NCBI GenBank assembly: GCA_003164275.1
Contig: PLSY01000270.1
Location: 1 to 32,872, forward strand
Source of the DNA: Acidimicrobiaceae bacterium
GTDB lineage: Bacteria > Actinomycetota > Acidimicrobiia > Acidimicrobiales > RAAP-2
DNA: 32,872 bases
Direction: 5' to 3'
Below, one piece after another: positions 7,600 to 15,092 of the stretch; the stretch's first letter is position 1, and each line of letters begins with the position of its first letter. The notes beneath the pieces are model-generated. The model did not search any database, was not told where the DNA came from, and was given only the letters and a program-made list of their open reading frames with translations. Made by a program: the position numbers and the translations under genes.

Positions 7600-8397
7600 T
7601 TGTTGGGCGCAGGGTTGCTCGTCCGCTTCGCCCACTGGGTGGGGGCGAGGCGACGCCGGTGGATCGACGTGCAGATCCGGCTCCAGATCGAGGCGGGGGC
7701 AGCGGCATCTGAGGGCATGAAGCGCTCACGGGCCATCAGCGAGGCGGTCGAGTGGGTTGCCGTGGCCCTTACCTACTTCATCGCCTTCATCCTGGCCTTC
7801 GACCGGCTAGGGGTGCCGCTCACCACCCTGGTCGCCCCGGCCACGGTCGTCGGCATCGGCCTCGGTTTCGGCGCCCAGCAGATGGTGGGCGACCTCCTGG
7901 CCGGGTTCTTCCTGTTCGCCGAGCACCAGTTCGCCTTCGGAGACGTGATCCGACTCTCGGTCCCCGGCCAGACGGCGGGCATCACCGGAACGGTCGAGGA
8001 GCTCACTCTCCGGGTCACCAAGCTGCGGACGGCCCAGGGCGAACTGGTCGTGGTGCCGAACAGTGCTCTGCGCCAGGTGACCAACCTGTCCAAGGACTGG
8101 TCGAGGGCAGTCATCGACATCCCCGTGCTCGTCACCGAGGACTTGGATCATGTGACCTCGATCCTCCGGGACGTGGTGGGCGCCATGGCGGCCGACAGCC
8201 ACTGGAGCGAGCTCCTCCTCGGCGATCCGGTCGTGGCAGGCGTGGAGGCCATCGACGTCGGCTACGTGCAGCTCCGCCTCATCGCCCGCACCCTGCCTGG
8301 ACGACAGTTCGAGGTGGCGAGGGAGATCCGCCTTCGGGCCACGAATGCCTTGCGATCAGCGGGGATCAGCTCGCCATCGGGTGGTGGGGACGGATGA
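7600..8397 (+). CDS. Mechanosensitive ion channel, MscS family (5' end uncertain)
   Basis: This is a small MscS-type channel that releases solutes on osmotic downshift. From the TTG at 7600 it has 265 aa: the rest of TM1, an Arg-rich loop, TM2 (VEWVAVALTYFIAFILAF), and the pore helix TM3 with LVAPATVVGIGLGFGAQQMVGDLLAGFFLFAEHQF. Then come the beta domain (GDVIRL, GTVEELTLRVTKLR, VVVPNS) and the alpha/beta vestibule domain. The TTG lies inside TM1 and has no Shine-Dalgarno; the frame stays open upstream to a TAG at 7540 and encodes the missing start of TM1 (SWLQDHLLPVVVLL). An ATG at 7535 with a GGGGGCG Shine-Dalgarno would join this frame if one G were removed from the run at 7548-7551. A sequencing error or a recent frameshift is likely. 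The stop overlaps the next gene's ATG. Confidence 0.85.
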   Translation: MLGAGLLVRFAHWVGARRRRWIDVQIRLQIEAGAAASEGMKRSRAISEAVEWVAVALTYFIAFILAFDRLGVPLTTLVAPATVVGIGLGFGAQQMVGDLLAGFFLFAEHQFAFGDVIRLSVPGQTAGITGTVEELTLRVTKLRTAQGELVVVPNSALRQVTNLSKDWSRAVIDIPVLVTEDLDHVTSILRDVVGAMAADSHWSELLLGDPVVAGVEAIDVGYVQLRLIARTLPGRQFEVAREIRLRATNALRSAGISSPSGGGDG

Positions 8398-8915
8398 GCA
8401 GCGGCATGGACGAAGAGCAGTCGCTCACCGGAGTCCCGATGAGCCCCGGAGGAACACCGGCGGCCGAGGAGAAGCGACAAAGCGGTCTGGCCGGCTTCAT
8501 GTCGGTGCCGGTCAACCCGAAGTTTCCCATCCGACGGTCGACGCTGTTGATGGCGGTGGCGTTCTTGGGCTTCGGCACAGTACTCTATTTCAACCCTCCG
8601 GCCAGCCAGGGCGTGGTGGTGACCACGAACAACGGCTCAGTGTTCATTCCCGGCCTGACCACGACCACCACTACGGCCACGACCACGACCACCACTACGA
8701 CCACGTCGACCACCACCACGACCCGTCCGACCACGACCACCACTACGACAACGGGACAGCAGGCGACCTCGACGACCCGTCCGACCACCACCACCACGAC
8801 GGGCCCGGGCGCCACCACCACTACGTCGGCGCCGTCATCGTCGACGTCGGGTCAGGGTGCCGGATCGGCTACGACGACAACGGGCGGCGGCTCCTCGTCG
8901 ACCACGAGGCCCTGA
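8394..8915 (+). CDS. Single-pass membrane protein with a Thr-rich extracellular tail
   Basis: This 173-aa protein has a short cytoplasmic N-terminus (about 1-45), one transmembrane helix (about 46-65, RRSTLLMAVAFLGFGTVLYF), a short stalk, then about 95 residues made almost only of Thr with some Ser, Pro, Arg, Gly and Ala. The tail resembles mucin-like, possibly O-mannosylated stalks of actinobacterial envelope proteins; no catalytic domain is present. The ATG overlaps the MscS stop (ATGA, 8394-8397) and has a GGTGGGGA Shine-Dalgarno, so it is translationally coupled to the channel. Low complexity means homology searches will mislead. The function is unknown; a partner or cell-wall tether for the channel is speculation from coupling alone. 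Confidence 0.7.
   Translation: MSSGMDEEQSLTGVPMSPGGTPAAEEKRQSGLAGFMSVPVNPKFPIRRSTLLMAVAFLGFGTVLYFNPPASQGVVVTTNNGSVFIPGLTTTTTTATTTTTTTTTSTTTTTRPTTTTTTTTGQQATSTTRPTTTTTTGPGATTTTSAPSSSTSGQGAGSATTTTGGGSSSTTRP
8658..8830 (+). repeat. ACC/ACG trinucleotide-rich microsatellite coding for poly-Thr
   Basis: Long runs of acc/acg/act Thr codons, with blocks such as acgaccaccactacg repeated. The region is inside the Thr-rich protein gene and likely to vary in length by slippage. Confidence 0.75.
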
Positions 8916-8961
8916 CGGGTTCGCCCCTCGCCCCCGCCTCGGCGACTGGGCCCCCGGACGA

Positions 8962-9963
8962 CTAGCCGGCGGTCATAGCGGAGAGGGACTGGGCCAGGGA
9001 CTCGGCGAGCTGGTCTCCGTCTCCGAACTGCGTGGCCAGCACCCGGGCCCGCTTGTAGGCCAGGTGGGCGGGGATCTCCCACGTGAAGCCCATGCCACCG
9101 TGGACCTGGATGCAGGCCCGTCCGTTGGTCATCGCCGCCTCGTCGGCCAAGAGCTTGGATCCGAACGCGGCCATCACCGGATCACCGACGTCGGGCTGGT
9201 CGATGGTCACCGCCGCCGCTTGGACGGCACATCGGGCCAGCTCCGTACGCACGGCCATGTCGGCGCAGATGTGCTTGATGGCCTGGAAGCTGCCAATGGG
9301 GCGGCCGAACTGTCGGCGTTGCTTGGCGTAGTCGACGGCCAGCTCGGTCGTCCATCCGGCCATACCCACCTGGAGGGCGGCGGTCAGCACGGCGCCGTCC
9401 CGCCTCCACCACTCGGAGATCTCCGGTCCGGCGATGGGCGTCCCGGTCGGTAGGGAGGTGAGAGCCCACACCGGGGTGAGCGGGTCCATCGGGCGATCGA
9501 GCTTGGTGGCCTCGAGCGACCGAGGATCGAGTGAGGCGATGCCCTCGTCCGACAGGACAAGCAGGACATCGAGGTCGTCCAGGTGCTCGATGATCACCGG
9601 CAGTGCCGTGGTGGCCGACGGCCCGCGGTCCTCCACCAGGCCGACAACGACGGAGCCATCGTCTGCTCCGTCGACGAGTCCTGCGGCCAGATGGGTGGCC
9701 ACCAGCGGACCGGGTACGAGCGCTCGGCCGAGCTCTTCGAAGACCAGGGCGGCCTCGGCGAGACCGAGGCCCACACCACCGGCCTCCTCTGCCAGGCACA
9801 AGTTGAACACGCCGGCCTCTCCGAGCTGCTGCCAGCCCTTTCGGTCGATCACCTTGTCGGCCATCTCGAGGGCACGCACCTGCTCGAGGCCGAACTGGCC
9901 CTCACAGAGCCGACGCACGCCTTCGGCCAGATCGGTCTGGAACTCGTTCAGCTCGAAATCCAT
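8962..9963 (-). CDS. Acyl-CoA dehydrogenase, beta-type subunit (FadE)
   Basis: This is a 333-aa acyl-CoA dehydrogenase fold protein, shorter than homomeric ACADs (about 380 aa) because its middle beta domain is reduced. It keeps the FAD/interface motifs RRQFGRPIGSFQAIKH (about 216-231) and IQVHGGMGFTWEIPAHLAYKRA near the C-terminus. It follows a longer ACAD gene with a 47-bp gap on the same strand. Paired long and short FadE genes of this kind encode the alpha2beta2 heterotetramers (for example FadE28-FadE29, ChsE1-ChsE2) that dehydrogenate steroid side-chain CoA thioesters in M. tuberculosis. That role here is inference. The start is ATG 9963 with a GAGGAG Shine-Dalgarno. Confidence 0.87.
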   Translation of the reverse strand: MDFELNEFQTDLAEGVRRLCEGQFGLEQVRALEMADKVIDRKGWQQLGEAGVFNLCLAEEAGGVGLGLAEAALVFEELGRALVPGPLVATHLAAGLVDGADDGSVVVGLVEDRGPSATTALPVIIEHLDDLDVLLVLSDEGIASLDPRSLEATKLDRPMDPLTPVWALTSLPTGTPIAGPEISEWWRRDGAVLTAALQVGMAGWTTELAVDYAKQRRQFGRPIGSFQAIKHICADMAVRTELARCAVQAAAVTIDQPDVGDPVMAAFGSKLLADEAAMTNGRACIQVHGGMGFTWEIPAHLAYKRARVLATQFGDGDQLAESLAQSLSAMTAG

Positions 9964-10010
9964 GGTCTACTTCCGCTCCTCGGGACTCAAACGGGGGGTG
10001 TGGTCTGCGC

Positions 10011-11231
10011 TCATGCGCCTGTCTTTGCCGGTGTGGCCGCCGCTGGCTCTTTCGGGAGGCCGAGGACCCGTTCTCCGACGATGTTGCGTTGGATCTGGGA
10101 GGTGCCGGCGGCGACCGTCATCGAGATGCCGCGGAACCAGTCTTCGATCATGATGTCGGCCTGCAGCGAGCCGAGACCGTCTGTCCCCTCGAGCGGGTCA
10201 GCGGCGAGACCCGAGCGTCCGAGCAGTGACAAGGTGAACTCACCCAGCTTCGTCCTCATTTCGGTATAGGCCAGCTTGAACAACGTGCCGCCGACGCCGG
10301 GGATGCCCGTGCGTGCTGCCTGGGAGACGATGCGTCTGATCAGTGCCCACAGGCCGTCTATCTCGGCCCGGAGGTGAGCTGCCTGCCTGCGGATTCCCTG
10401 GTCGGACCACACCCCTGTCCGCTTGGCCATGGCCACCGCGGCGTCCAGGATCTCGAAGGCCTCGAGGAGGTCGCCGACGAAGGCGGTGCCCCGTTCGAAG
10501 CTCAAGGTCACCATGGTCACCCGCCAGCCGTCGTTCTCCTCGCCGACCCGGTTGGCCACGGGCACCCGCACCTCGTCGAGGAAGAGCTCGGCAAAATCGC
10601 TCTGGGCGCTGATGGTGGTGAGGGGTCGAATCTCGACGCCCGGGCTGTCCATGGGCAGGATCAGCCAGGAGATCCCGCGGTGACGACTGTCCTCCCCGCC
10701 CGTCCTGACCAGGAGCTCGCAGTAGTCGGCCACCTCAGCGTGGCTCGTCCAGATTTTCGAGCCGGTGACCACATAGTCGTCGCCGTCCCGGACGGCTCGG
10801 GTCCGCAGCGACGCCAGGTCGCTGCCCGCGTCGGGCTCCGAGAAGCCCTGACACCAGACCTCCTCCCCCTTCAAGATGGGAGGGAGGAAGCGTTGGCGCT
10901 GCTCAGAGGTACCTTCAGCGATGATCGTCGGGCCGGCATGGAGCAGGCCCACGAAGTTGATCCCGACATACGGCGCATGGGCTCGTTCCAGCTCTTCTTT
11001 GAAGATGAGCTCCTCGACCGGGGTTGAGCCCCGACCCCCGCCTTCGACAGGCCACGCGATCCCGGCGTAGCCGGCGTCGAAGAGCAGACGCTGCCAGTGG
11101 GTGTCGTAAGCGCGCCGCTCCGGCCAGTCGTTGGCGGAGGGCTTGTCCGGAAGCCCGGGCAGCGTCTGGGCGAGCCAGTCCCGCAGTTCGCCGCGGAACG
11201 CCTGCTCGGCATCGGAGTATCGAAGATCCAT
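10011..11231 (-). CDS. Acyl-CoA dehydrogenase, alpha-type subunit (FadE)
   Basis: This is a 406-aa acyl-CoA dehydrogenase with the N-terminal helical domain (MDLRYSDAEQAFRGELRDWL), the signature WCQGFSEPDAGSDLASLRTRA (about 131-151), KIWTSHAEVADY, the mid beta domain, and the C-terminal AAGTSQIQRNIVGERVLGLPKE motif. It is the long partner of the ACAD gene downstream. The WCQG(F/Y)SEP form is typical of the FadE30/FadE17-like branch associated with steroid or branched-chain acyl-CoAs. It is preceded by a 46-aa ORF at 23 bp and by the operator/promoter at 11396-11431, so transcription probably starts there. The last ~12 residues (PAAATPAKTGA) are an extra tail. Confidence 0.88.
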   Translation of the reverse strand: MDLRYSDAEQAFRGELRDWLAQTLPGLPDKPSANDWPERRAYDTHWQRLLFDAGYAGIAWPVEGGGRGSTPVEELIFKEELERAHAPYVGINFVGLLHAGPTIIAEGTSEQRQRFLPPILKGEEVWCQGFSEPDAGSDLASLRTRAVRDGDDYVVTGSKIWTSHAEVADYCELLVRTGGEDSRHRGISWLILPMDSPGVEIRPLTTISAQSDFAELFLDEVRVPVANRVGEENDGWRVTMVTLSFERGTAFVGDLLEAFEILDAAVAMAKRTGVWSDQGIRRQAAHLRAEIDGLWALIRRIVSQAARTGIPGVGGTLFKLAYTEMRTKLGEFTLSLLGRSGLAADPLEGTDGLGSLQADIMIEDWFRGISMTVAAGTSQIQRNIVGERVLGLPKEPAAATPAKTGA

Positions 11232-11254
11232 GGTGGGGCCTTATGCCTTTTCGG

Positions 11255-11395
11255 TCACTTGAAGTCGAGATCGTAGAGCTTGATGGTGCTGGGCCGCACG
11301 ACCAGACTGTCCCGTGGGCCCAAGAAGATGGCCATCTCCCCAAGAGCCGACACGGCGACGCGCTGGTCGGTGGGGCTGACGGGCATACCGGCCAT
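11255..11395 (-). CDS. 46-aa small protein at the head of an ACAD operon (unrecognised)
   Basis: The ORF begins MAGMPVSPTDQRVAVSALGE and ends TIKLYDLDFK (46 aa). It lies 23 bp upstream of the alpha ACAD start on the same strand. A -10-like TACACT is placed exactly 6 nt before its ATG, with the CTGAC-N5-GTCAG palindrome in the -35 region, so it would be the first and leaderless gene of the ACAD operon. It has no signal peptide, membrane segment or known motif. I do not recognise a family. It may be a small protein, or a translated leader that only serves to load ribosomes ahead of the ACAD genes. Confidence 0.5.
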   Translation of the reverse strand: MAGMPVSPTDQRVAVSALGEMAIFLGPRDSLVVRPSTIKLYDLDFK

Positions 11396-11431
11396 CGGTC
11401 GAGTGTACCGGCAGTTCTGACGGTCCGTCAG
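11396..11431 (-). promoter_or_regulatory. Leaderless promoter with CTGAC-N5-GTCAG operator, site B
   Basis: Read on the minus strand: CTGACGGACCGTCAG (11431-11417, a palindrome perfect but for its central base), 9 nt, TACACT (-10, 11407-11402), 6 nt, ATG (11395). The TGAC of the palindrome falls where the -35 should be, so a bound repressor would exclude RNA polymerase. A second inverted repeat, GGTCTG-CCGGT-CAGACC (11431-11447), adjoins it and overlaps the SDR stop codon. Confidence 0.6.
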
Positions 11432-11440
11432 GTCTGCCGG

Positions 11441-12250
11441 TCAGACCATGGCCACACCGCCGTTGGGTCGGAGCACCTGGCCCGTGGTGAATCGCGAAGC
11501 ATCCGACGCCAGATACAAGAAGGCGGCGGCGATGTCCTCGGTCTCCCCAATGGATCGAAGCGGGGTGAACTTGCGCATGGGCCCGATCACCGCTTCTTGC
11601 ATCTCCTCGTCCACGGTGCCGTCAGGTCGTACGAAGTAGCGCCCGGTCATGCCGGTAAGGACGAACCCTGGAGCCACGGCATTGACCCGCACGTTCTTCT
11701 TGCCCACCTCGACGGCCAGGTTCTTCGTCATCTGGACCACGCCGGCCTTGCAGATGGAGTAGCTCACGATGTTGGGACTTGCGGTGTCGGCGGCGGCCGA
11801 CGAGGTGTTGATGATGCTCCCGCCCTCGGGCTGGGTGACCATGATGCGCCCGGCGGCCTGGCAGCCGAAGAACACACCTTTCAAGTTGACGGCGAGGATC
11901 CTGTCGAGGTCCTCTTCCGGGGCTTCGAGGAAGGGTCCTTCGACCATGATGCCGGCGATGTTGCACCAGATGTGGATACCGCCCCTCTCGGCCGCCACCC
12001 GCTCGGCCAGGGCGTCGACCTCGTGTCGCTTCGACACGTCGAGGGCGGCCCCTTCGCCCTTGCCCCCAGCCGAGGTGATCTCGTCCGCCGTGGCCTCCGC
12101 CTTCTCGCCCAAGATGTCCGCGCAGACGACGAGGGCGCCGGCCCCGGCCAGAGCGAGGGCCGTGGCCCTGCCGATTCCGCTGCCGGCTCCGGTGACCACG
12201 GCGACTTTGCCGTCTACGCGGAAGGACTCGATCAGTGTGGTGGCATCCAT
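11441..12250 (-). CDS. Short-chain dehydrogenase/reductase (SDR)
   Basis: This is a 269-aa classical SDR oxidoreductase using NAD(P). The Rossmann motif TGAGSGIG is at about residues 19-26, followed by CADI after beta-2, which favours NAD(H). The usual NNAG is NIAG, and the active site has the Ser of INTSS and Y-S-I-C-K. The C-terminal GQVLRPNGG is typical. The open frame runs upstream to 12499, but the extension is unlike SDRs; ATG 12250 has an AAGAAGGAAG Shine-Dalgarno. It lies upstream of the ACAD pair on the same strand, 45 bp before the small ORF, so it may belong to the same acyl-CoA or steroid alcohol oxidation route. The start codon lies in a repeat that can pair with the leader. Confidence 0.88.
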   Translation of the reverse strand: MDATTLIESFRVDGKVAVVTGAGSGIGRATALALAGAGALVVCADILGEKAEATADEITSAGGKGEGAALDVSKRHEVDALAERVAAERGGIHIWCNIAGIMVEGPFLEAPEEDLDRILAVNLKGVFFGCQAAGRIMVTQPEGGSIINTSSAAADTASPNIVSYSICKAGVVQMTKNLAVEVGKKNVRVNAVAPGFVLTGMTGRYFVRPDGTVDEEMQEAVIGPMRKFTPLRSIGETEDIAAAFLYLASDASRFTTGQVLRPNGGVAMV

Positions 12251-12325
12251 GGTCCAACTTCCTTCTTGAGCGGTAGGGCTTGGATGCCACCCCTGAGGGT
12301 TGGCATCCAGACCAGGGGAACAGTA
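12241..12325 (-). promoter_or_regulatory. SDR mRNA leader with alternative hairpins covering the start codon
   Basis: On the transcript, UGGAUGCCA (12309-12301) can pair with UGGCAUCCA (12289-12281). The stem extends by CCC/GGG around a UCAG tetraloop, with one bulged A. The same UGGCAUCCA can instead pair with a second exact UGGAUGCCA at 12249-12241, which contains the UG of the AUG start and codons 2-4. The Shine-Dalgarno would sit in the loop of that second structure. A -10-like TACTGT (12325-12320) would start the RNA just before the first arm. The pairing is seen in sequence; a switching role is inference. Confidence 0.5.
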
Positions 12326-12458
12326 GGGGTTCTGCACATGCTTCGCCCCGTCGAGGCCGACTCCCGCGACCCGAGCGGCGACCCGACCGCTCCGGTCCGC
12401 GTTCGCCGACCTGACACTCGACGTCGGCCGCGGGGGTGTGCCGAGTCGATAAAAGCGC

Positions 12459-12493
12459 TTCTCAAAGTGAGTGGTGACACGTAGGCTGTTCGG
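12459..12493 (+). promoter_or_regulatory. Leaderless promoter of the CHAP-repeat protein gene
   Basis: TTCTCA (12459-12464), 17 bp, TAGGCT (12482-12487), 6 nt, GTG (12494). The -10 fits TAnnnT and the 6-nt gap to the start codon equals that of the promoters at 11396 and 16371. There is no Shine-Dalgarno, which supports leaderless translation from this GTG. Confidence 0.45.
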
Positions 12494-13930
12494 GTGCACC
12501 GGGGATCAGTTGGGGCCTTGTCCTCGTTGTGGGCTCGCATCGCCGCAATTGCCCTGGCCCTGGCGTTTGTGGTCGTCCTCGTTCCCGCCGGCCCGGCCGG
12601 TGCGGCCTCGCAGAGCCTGGCTACGTCCCAGCCCCGCGTCTACGAGGGCGGGGGGGTGATCGGTTTCGGTGATGCCGCATCGATCAACGCGCCAATCGGC
12701 AACTCACTCAGTTCGGTCATGGTGGCCATGGCCGTCAACCCGGCATCCACCCCGGCCGATCAGGGCTATTGGCTGGTCTCGGCCGACGGCGGGGTGTTCG
12801 CCCAGGGCAATGCCACGTTCTACGGCTCTACCGGGGGTATTCACCTGGAGGGCCCCATCGTGACCATGGCTGCCACCCCTGACGGCAAGGGCTACTGGTT
12901 GGTGGGCCTCGATGGCGGCATCTTCGCCTTCGGGGACGCCGCCTTCTACGGGTCCATGGGGGCCGTGCCGCTCAATCAGCCCATCGTGGCCATGGCCGCC
13001 ACCCCTGACGGCGATGGCTACTGGATGGTGGCGGCCGACGGCGGGGTCTTCTCCTTCGGGGACGCCACGTTCTACGGCTCGATGGGCGGGACCCATCTGG
13101 AGTCGCCGGTCACCGGGATCGCCTCGACGGCCAGCGGTCACGGCTACACCATGGTGGCAGCCGACGGAGGCATCTTCGCCTTCGGGGACGCCCCCTTCTA
13201 CGGCTCGATGGGCGGAAAGCCCTTGAACGACTCGGTGGTGGGCCTGGCCGTCTCCCCTCACGATGCCGGCTACCTCCTGGTCTCGACTGACGGCGGTCTC
13301 TTCGGGTTCGGAAACGTCAGCTTCTATGGGTCACTCGGTGGCGGCTATGAGAACAATCCGGCCAATGTGCCGCCGGTGGCCGGCATCGTCCTCACCCCGG
13401 ACTCCCAGGGCTACTGGCTGCTCGAACCAGACGGATGGTCGTACGCCTTCTCCAATCCGCCGAGTCCGTCGCCCACCGTTACCCGCTCGGCCATCGTGGC
13501 CATCGCCAACAGCCAGGTGAACGCCGACCCGGATCGGGGAAAGTTCTGCAACCCCTACGGGCCGTGCGAGGAGTGGTGCGCCCTGTTCGCCACCTGGGTG
13601 TGGCAGCAGGCCGGCATCCCCATTCCGTCGTACCCGTTCACTGGAAGCATCTACAGCTGGGCGGCCCAGAACACCGGGGTCTTCTCGCCGATCATCTCGC
13701 CCCTTCCCGGTGATGCCGTGCTCTACGGGACAGGGCCATCGTCGACGTCCACCTCGGTCCATGTCGGCATCGTCGCCCAGGTCTGGCCCGATGGCGCCAT
13801 CGTGACCATCGAAGGCGACGCCGGTCCCGCTCCGAGCGGCTCGCTGGCCGTGGTCATCAACGGCCCGTACCTGCCCCTACAATCGCCGAACTACAACGGC
13901 GTCCCGATCTACGCCTTCGCCCGACCCTAG
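12494..13930 (+). CDS. Secreted CHAP/NlpC-like amidase or peptidase with N-terminal GYWLV repeats
   Basis: This 478-aa protein starts with a signal peptide (SLWARIAAIALALAFVVVLV core, likely cut near AGA-AS at 37/38). Then come a partial unit (VIGFGDAASINAP), five full ~42-residue GYWLVxxDGGxFxFGDAxFYGSMG repeats and a closing partial unit (GYWLLEPDGW), an arrangement that would let N- and C-terminal halves complete one ring. The C-terminal ~130 residues look like a papain-fold CHAP domain: Cys in EEWCALFATWVWQQAG (C362), His in HVGIVAQV (H423), and a polar third residue in IEGDAG (E440). Such domains cut peptidoglycan stem peptides or amides. The repeats match those of the CAP protein at 3818, so the two probably share an envelope ligand or location. 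Translation is probably leaderless from GTG. Confidence 0.8.
   Translation: MHRGSVGALSSLWARIAAIALALAFVVVLVPAGPAGAASQSLATSQPRVYEGGGVIGFGDAASINAPIGNSLSSVMVAMAVNPASTPADQGYWLVSADGGVFAQGNATFYGSTGGIHLEGPIVTMAATPDGKGYWLVGLDGGIFAFGDAAFYGSMGAVPLNQPIVAMAATPDGDGYWMVAADGGVFSFGDATFYGSMGGTHLESPVTGIASTASGHGYTMVAADGGIFAFGDAPFYGSMGGKPLNDSVVGLAVSPHDAGYLLVSTDGGLFGFGNVSFYGSLGGGYENNPANVPPVAGIVLTPDSQGYWLLEPDGWSYAFSNPPSPSPTVTRSAIVAIANSQVNADPDRGKFCNPYGPCEEWCALFATWVWQQAGIPIPSYPFTGSIYSWAAQNTGVFSPIISPLPGDAVLYGTGPSSTSTSVHVGIVAQVWPDGAIVTIEGDAGPAPSGSLAVVINGPYLPLQSPNYNGVPIYAFARP
12760..13440 (+). repeat. Tandem ~126-bp coding repeats (GYWLV family)
   Basis: Five full units and two partial units with a 42-codon period, homologous to the array at 4770-5497. 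Blocks such as gacgccaccttctacgg and ggcggggtcttctccttcgg recur. Confidence 0.8.
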
Positions 13931-14012
13931 GAAGGCCGTCCCCGAGCGCGTCGAGGTGCACGGCCGTGGCCTTTCCCTTCCACCGATGGATCAGCGCCCG
14001 TCGCCCGAGACG

Positions 14013-14044
14013 TGAGGTCCGGTCGCCCGAACGTCGGGACCTCA
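14013..14044. terminator. Hairpin between convergent CHAP and ACAD genes
   Basis: TGAGGTCC (14013-14020) pairs with GGACCTCA (14037-14044) around a 16-nt loop, overlapping the ACAD stop codon. There is no T-tract. It is a possible bidirectional terminator. The remaining ~80 bp of the gap shows nothing. Confidence 0.35.
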
Positions 14045-15079
14045 GGCGGTTGCCAACAGCGAGGCAAGCACGCGGGAACGGTGGTCGTCCGCCGATCCCC
14101 ACGCCTCGGACAGCGCCCAGGCCCTCTTCAAGAACAGGTGGAGGTCGCACTCCCAGGTGTAGCCGATAGCCCCGTGGACCTGGAGGGAGACCCGAGCGGC
14201 CTCGCTGGCCGCGTCCGATGCATAGGCCTTGGCCGCCGATGCCGAACGCGACGCCGTGGGCTCGTCCTCTTCCAGGGCCCAGGCGGCGCCGTAGACCATG
14301 GGCCGAGCGAACTCGAGTTTCACCTGGGCGCCGGCGAGCAGGTGCTTCACGGCCTGGAACGACCCGATGGGCTTGCCGAACTGCTGACGCTCCTTCGCGT
14401 AGTCAGCGGCGACACCGACCATCCGGGCTGACAGGCCGAGCAGCTCGGCTGCGGTGGCCACGGCGGCGCGGTCTTCGATGGCGGCGATGAGCGAGGCGGC
14501 CTCGGGACCGGTGGCGACCACGGTGGCCGATGACGGCGACCAGTCCGGAGTCCCGAGTCGCCGGGTCGGGTCGAGGGACGGTACCGACGTGACCGCCGCG
14601 TCCCGGCCGGGCACGACATGGAGCTCCCTGTCGAGGCCCTCTGTCCCTGTGGCGAGCACCAGGAGCTCGGCGCCGTCGGCGCCAGCCACCGGGGTACCAG
14701 GAGCCGACGAGGTGCCGACGGCCGCCGTGGCGGCGCCAGAGGCGATGGCCTCCAGCCAGCCGGTCGCATCAGACGTGCCGAGTGCGGCGAACAGGGGAGC
14801 GGCAAGGGCGGTCGTGGCCACCAGGGGTTCGGGGAGGGCGGCCCACCCTGCCTCCTCGACGAGAGGCACCAGGTCCACCAGCCCCAGCCCGAGGCCTCCT
14901 TGGGCTTCGGGCACGGTGAGCCCGACAACGCCAAGGTCAGCCAGGGTCATCCAGCGCTGGCTGTGTGATGCCGGGTCGACGAAGGCAGCCCGCAGGTGCT
15001 TAGGGGTGCACTCTTTGGCCAGGACCTGGCGCACCGCCTCTCGAAACTCGTCCTGCTGATCGGTGAATGCGAAGTGCAT
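14042..15079 (-). CDS. Acyl-CoA dehydrogenase, beta-type subunit (FadE)
   Basis: This is a 345-aa short-form ACAD, starting MHFAFTDQQDEFREAVRQVL. It has RQQFGKPIGSFQAVKH in the C-terminal helical domain and VSLQVHGAIGYTWECDLHLFLKRAW near the end; the middle domain is short. Its ATG lies 13 bp after the stop of the alpha-type gene, with a GAGGAG Shine-Dalgarno. The open frame reaches 15334 but the extra N-terminus overlaps the upstream gene and is not ACAD-like. Together with 15093-16259 it forms a second heteromeric ACAD pair in the window. The pairing fits steroid-type alpha2beta2 dehydrogenases; the substrate is unknown. Confidence 0.87.
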   Translation of the reverse strand: MHFAFTDQQDEFREAVRQVLAKECTPKHLRAAFVDPASHSQRWMTLADLGVVGLTVPEAQGGLGLGLVDLVPLVEEAGWAALPEPLVATTALAAPLFAALGTSDATGWLEAIASGAATAAVGTSSAPGTPVAGADGAELLVLATGTEGLDRELHVVPGRDAAVTSVPSLDPTRRLGTPDWSPSSATVVATGPEAASLIAAIEDRAAVATAAELLGLSARMVGVAADYAKERQQFGKPIGSFQAVKHLLAGAQVKLEFARPMVYGAAWALEEDEPTASRSASAAKAYASDAASEAARVSLQVHGAIGYTWECDLHLFLKRAWALSEAWGSADDHRSRVLASLLATA

Positions 15080-15092
15080 GCCCGTCTCCTCT

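Noticed and set aside
8658..8830. CRISPR-like short repeats
   Set aside because: It is a Thr-codon microsatellite inside a reading frame, without constant repeats or unique spacers.
11024..12484. 486-codon plus-strand frame over the ACAD and SDR genes
   Set aside because: Shadow of conserved genes on the minus strand; composition typical of antisense GC frames.
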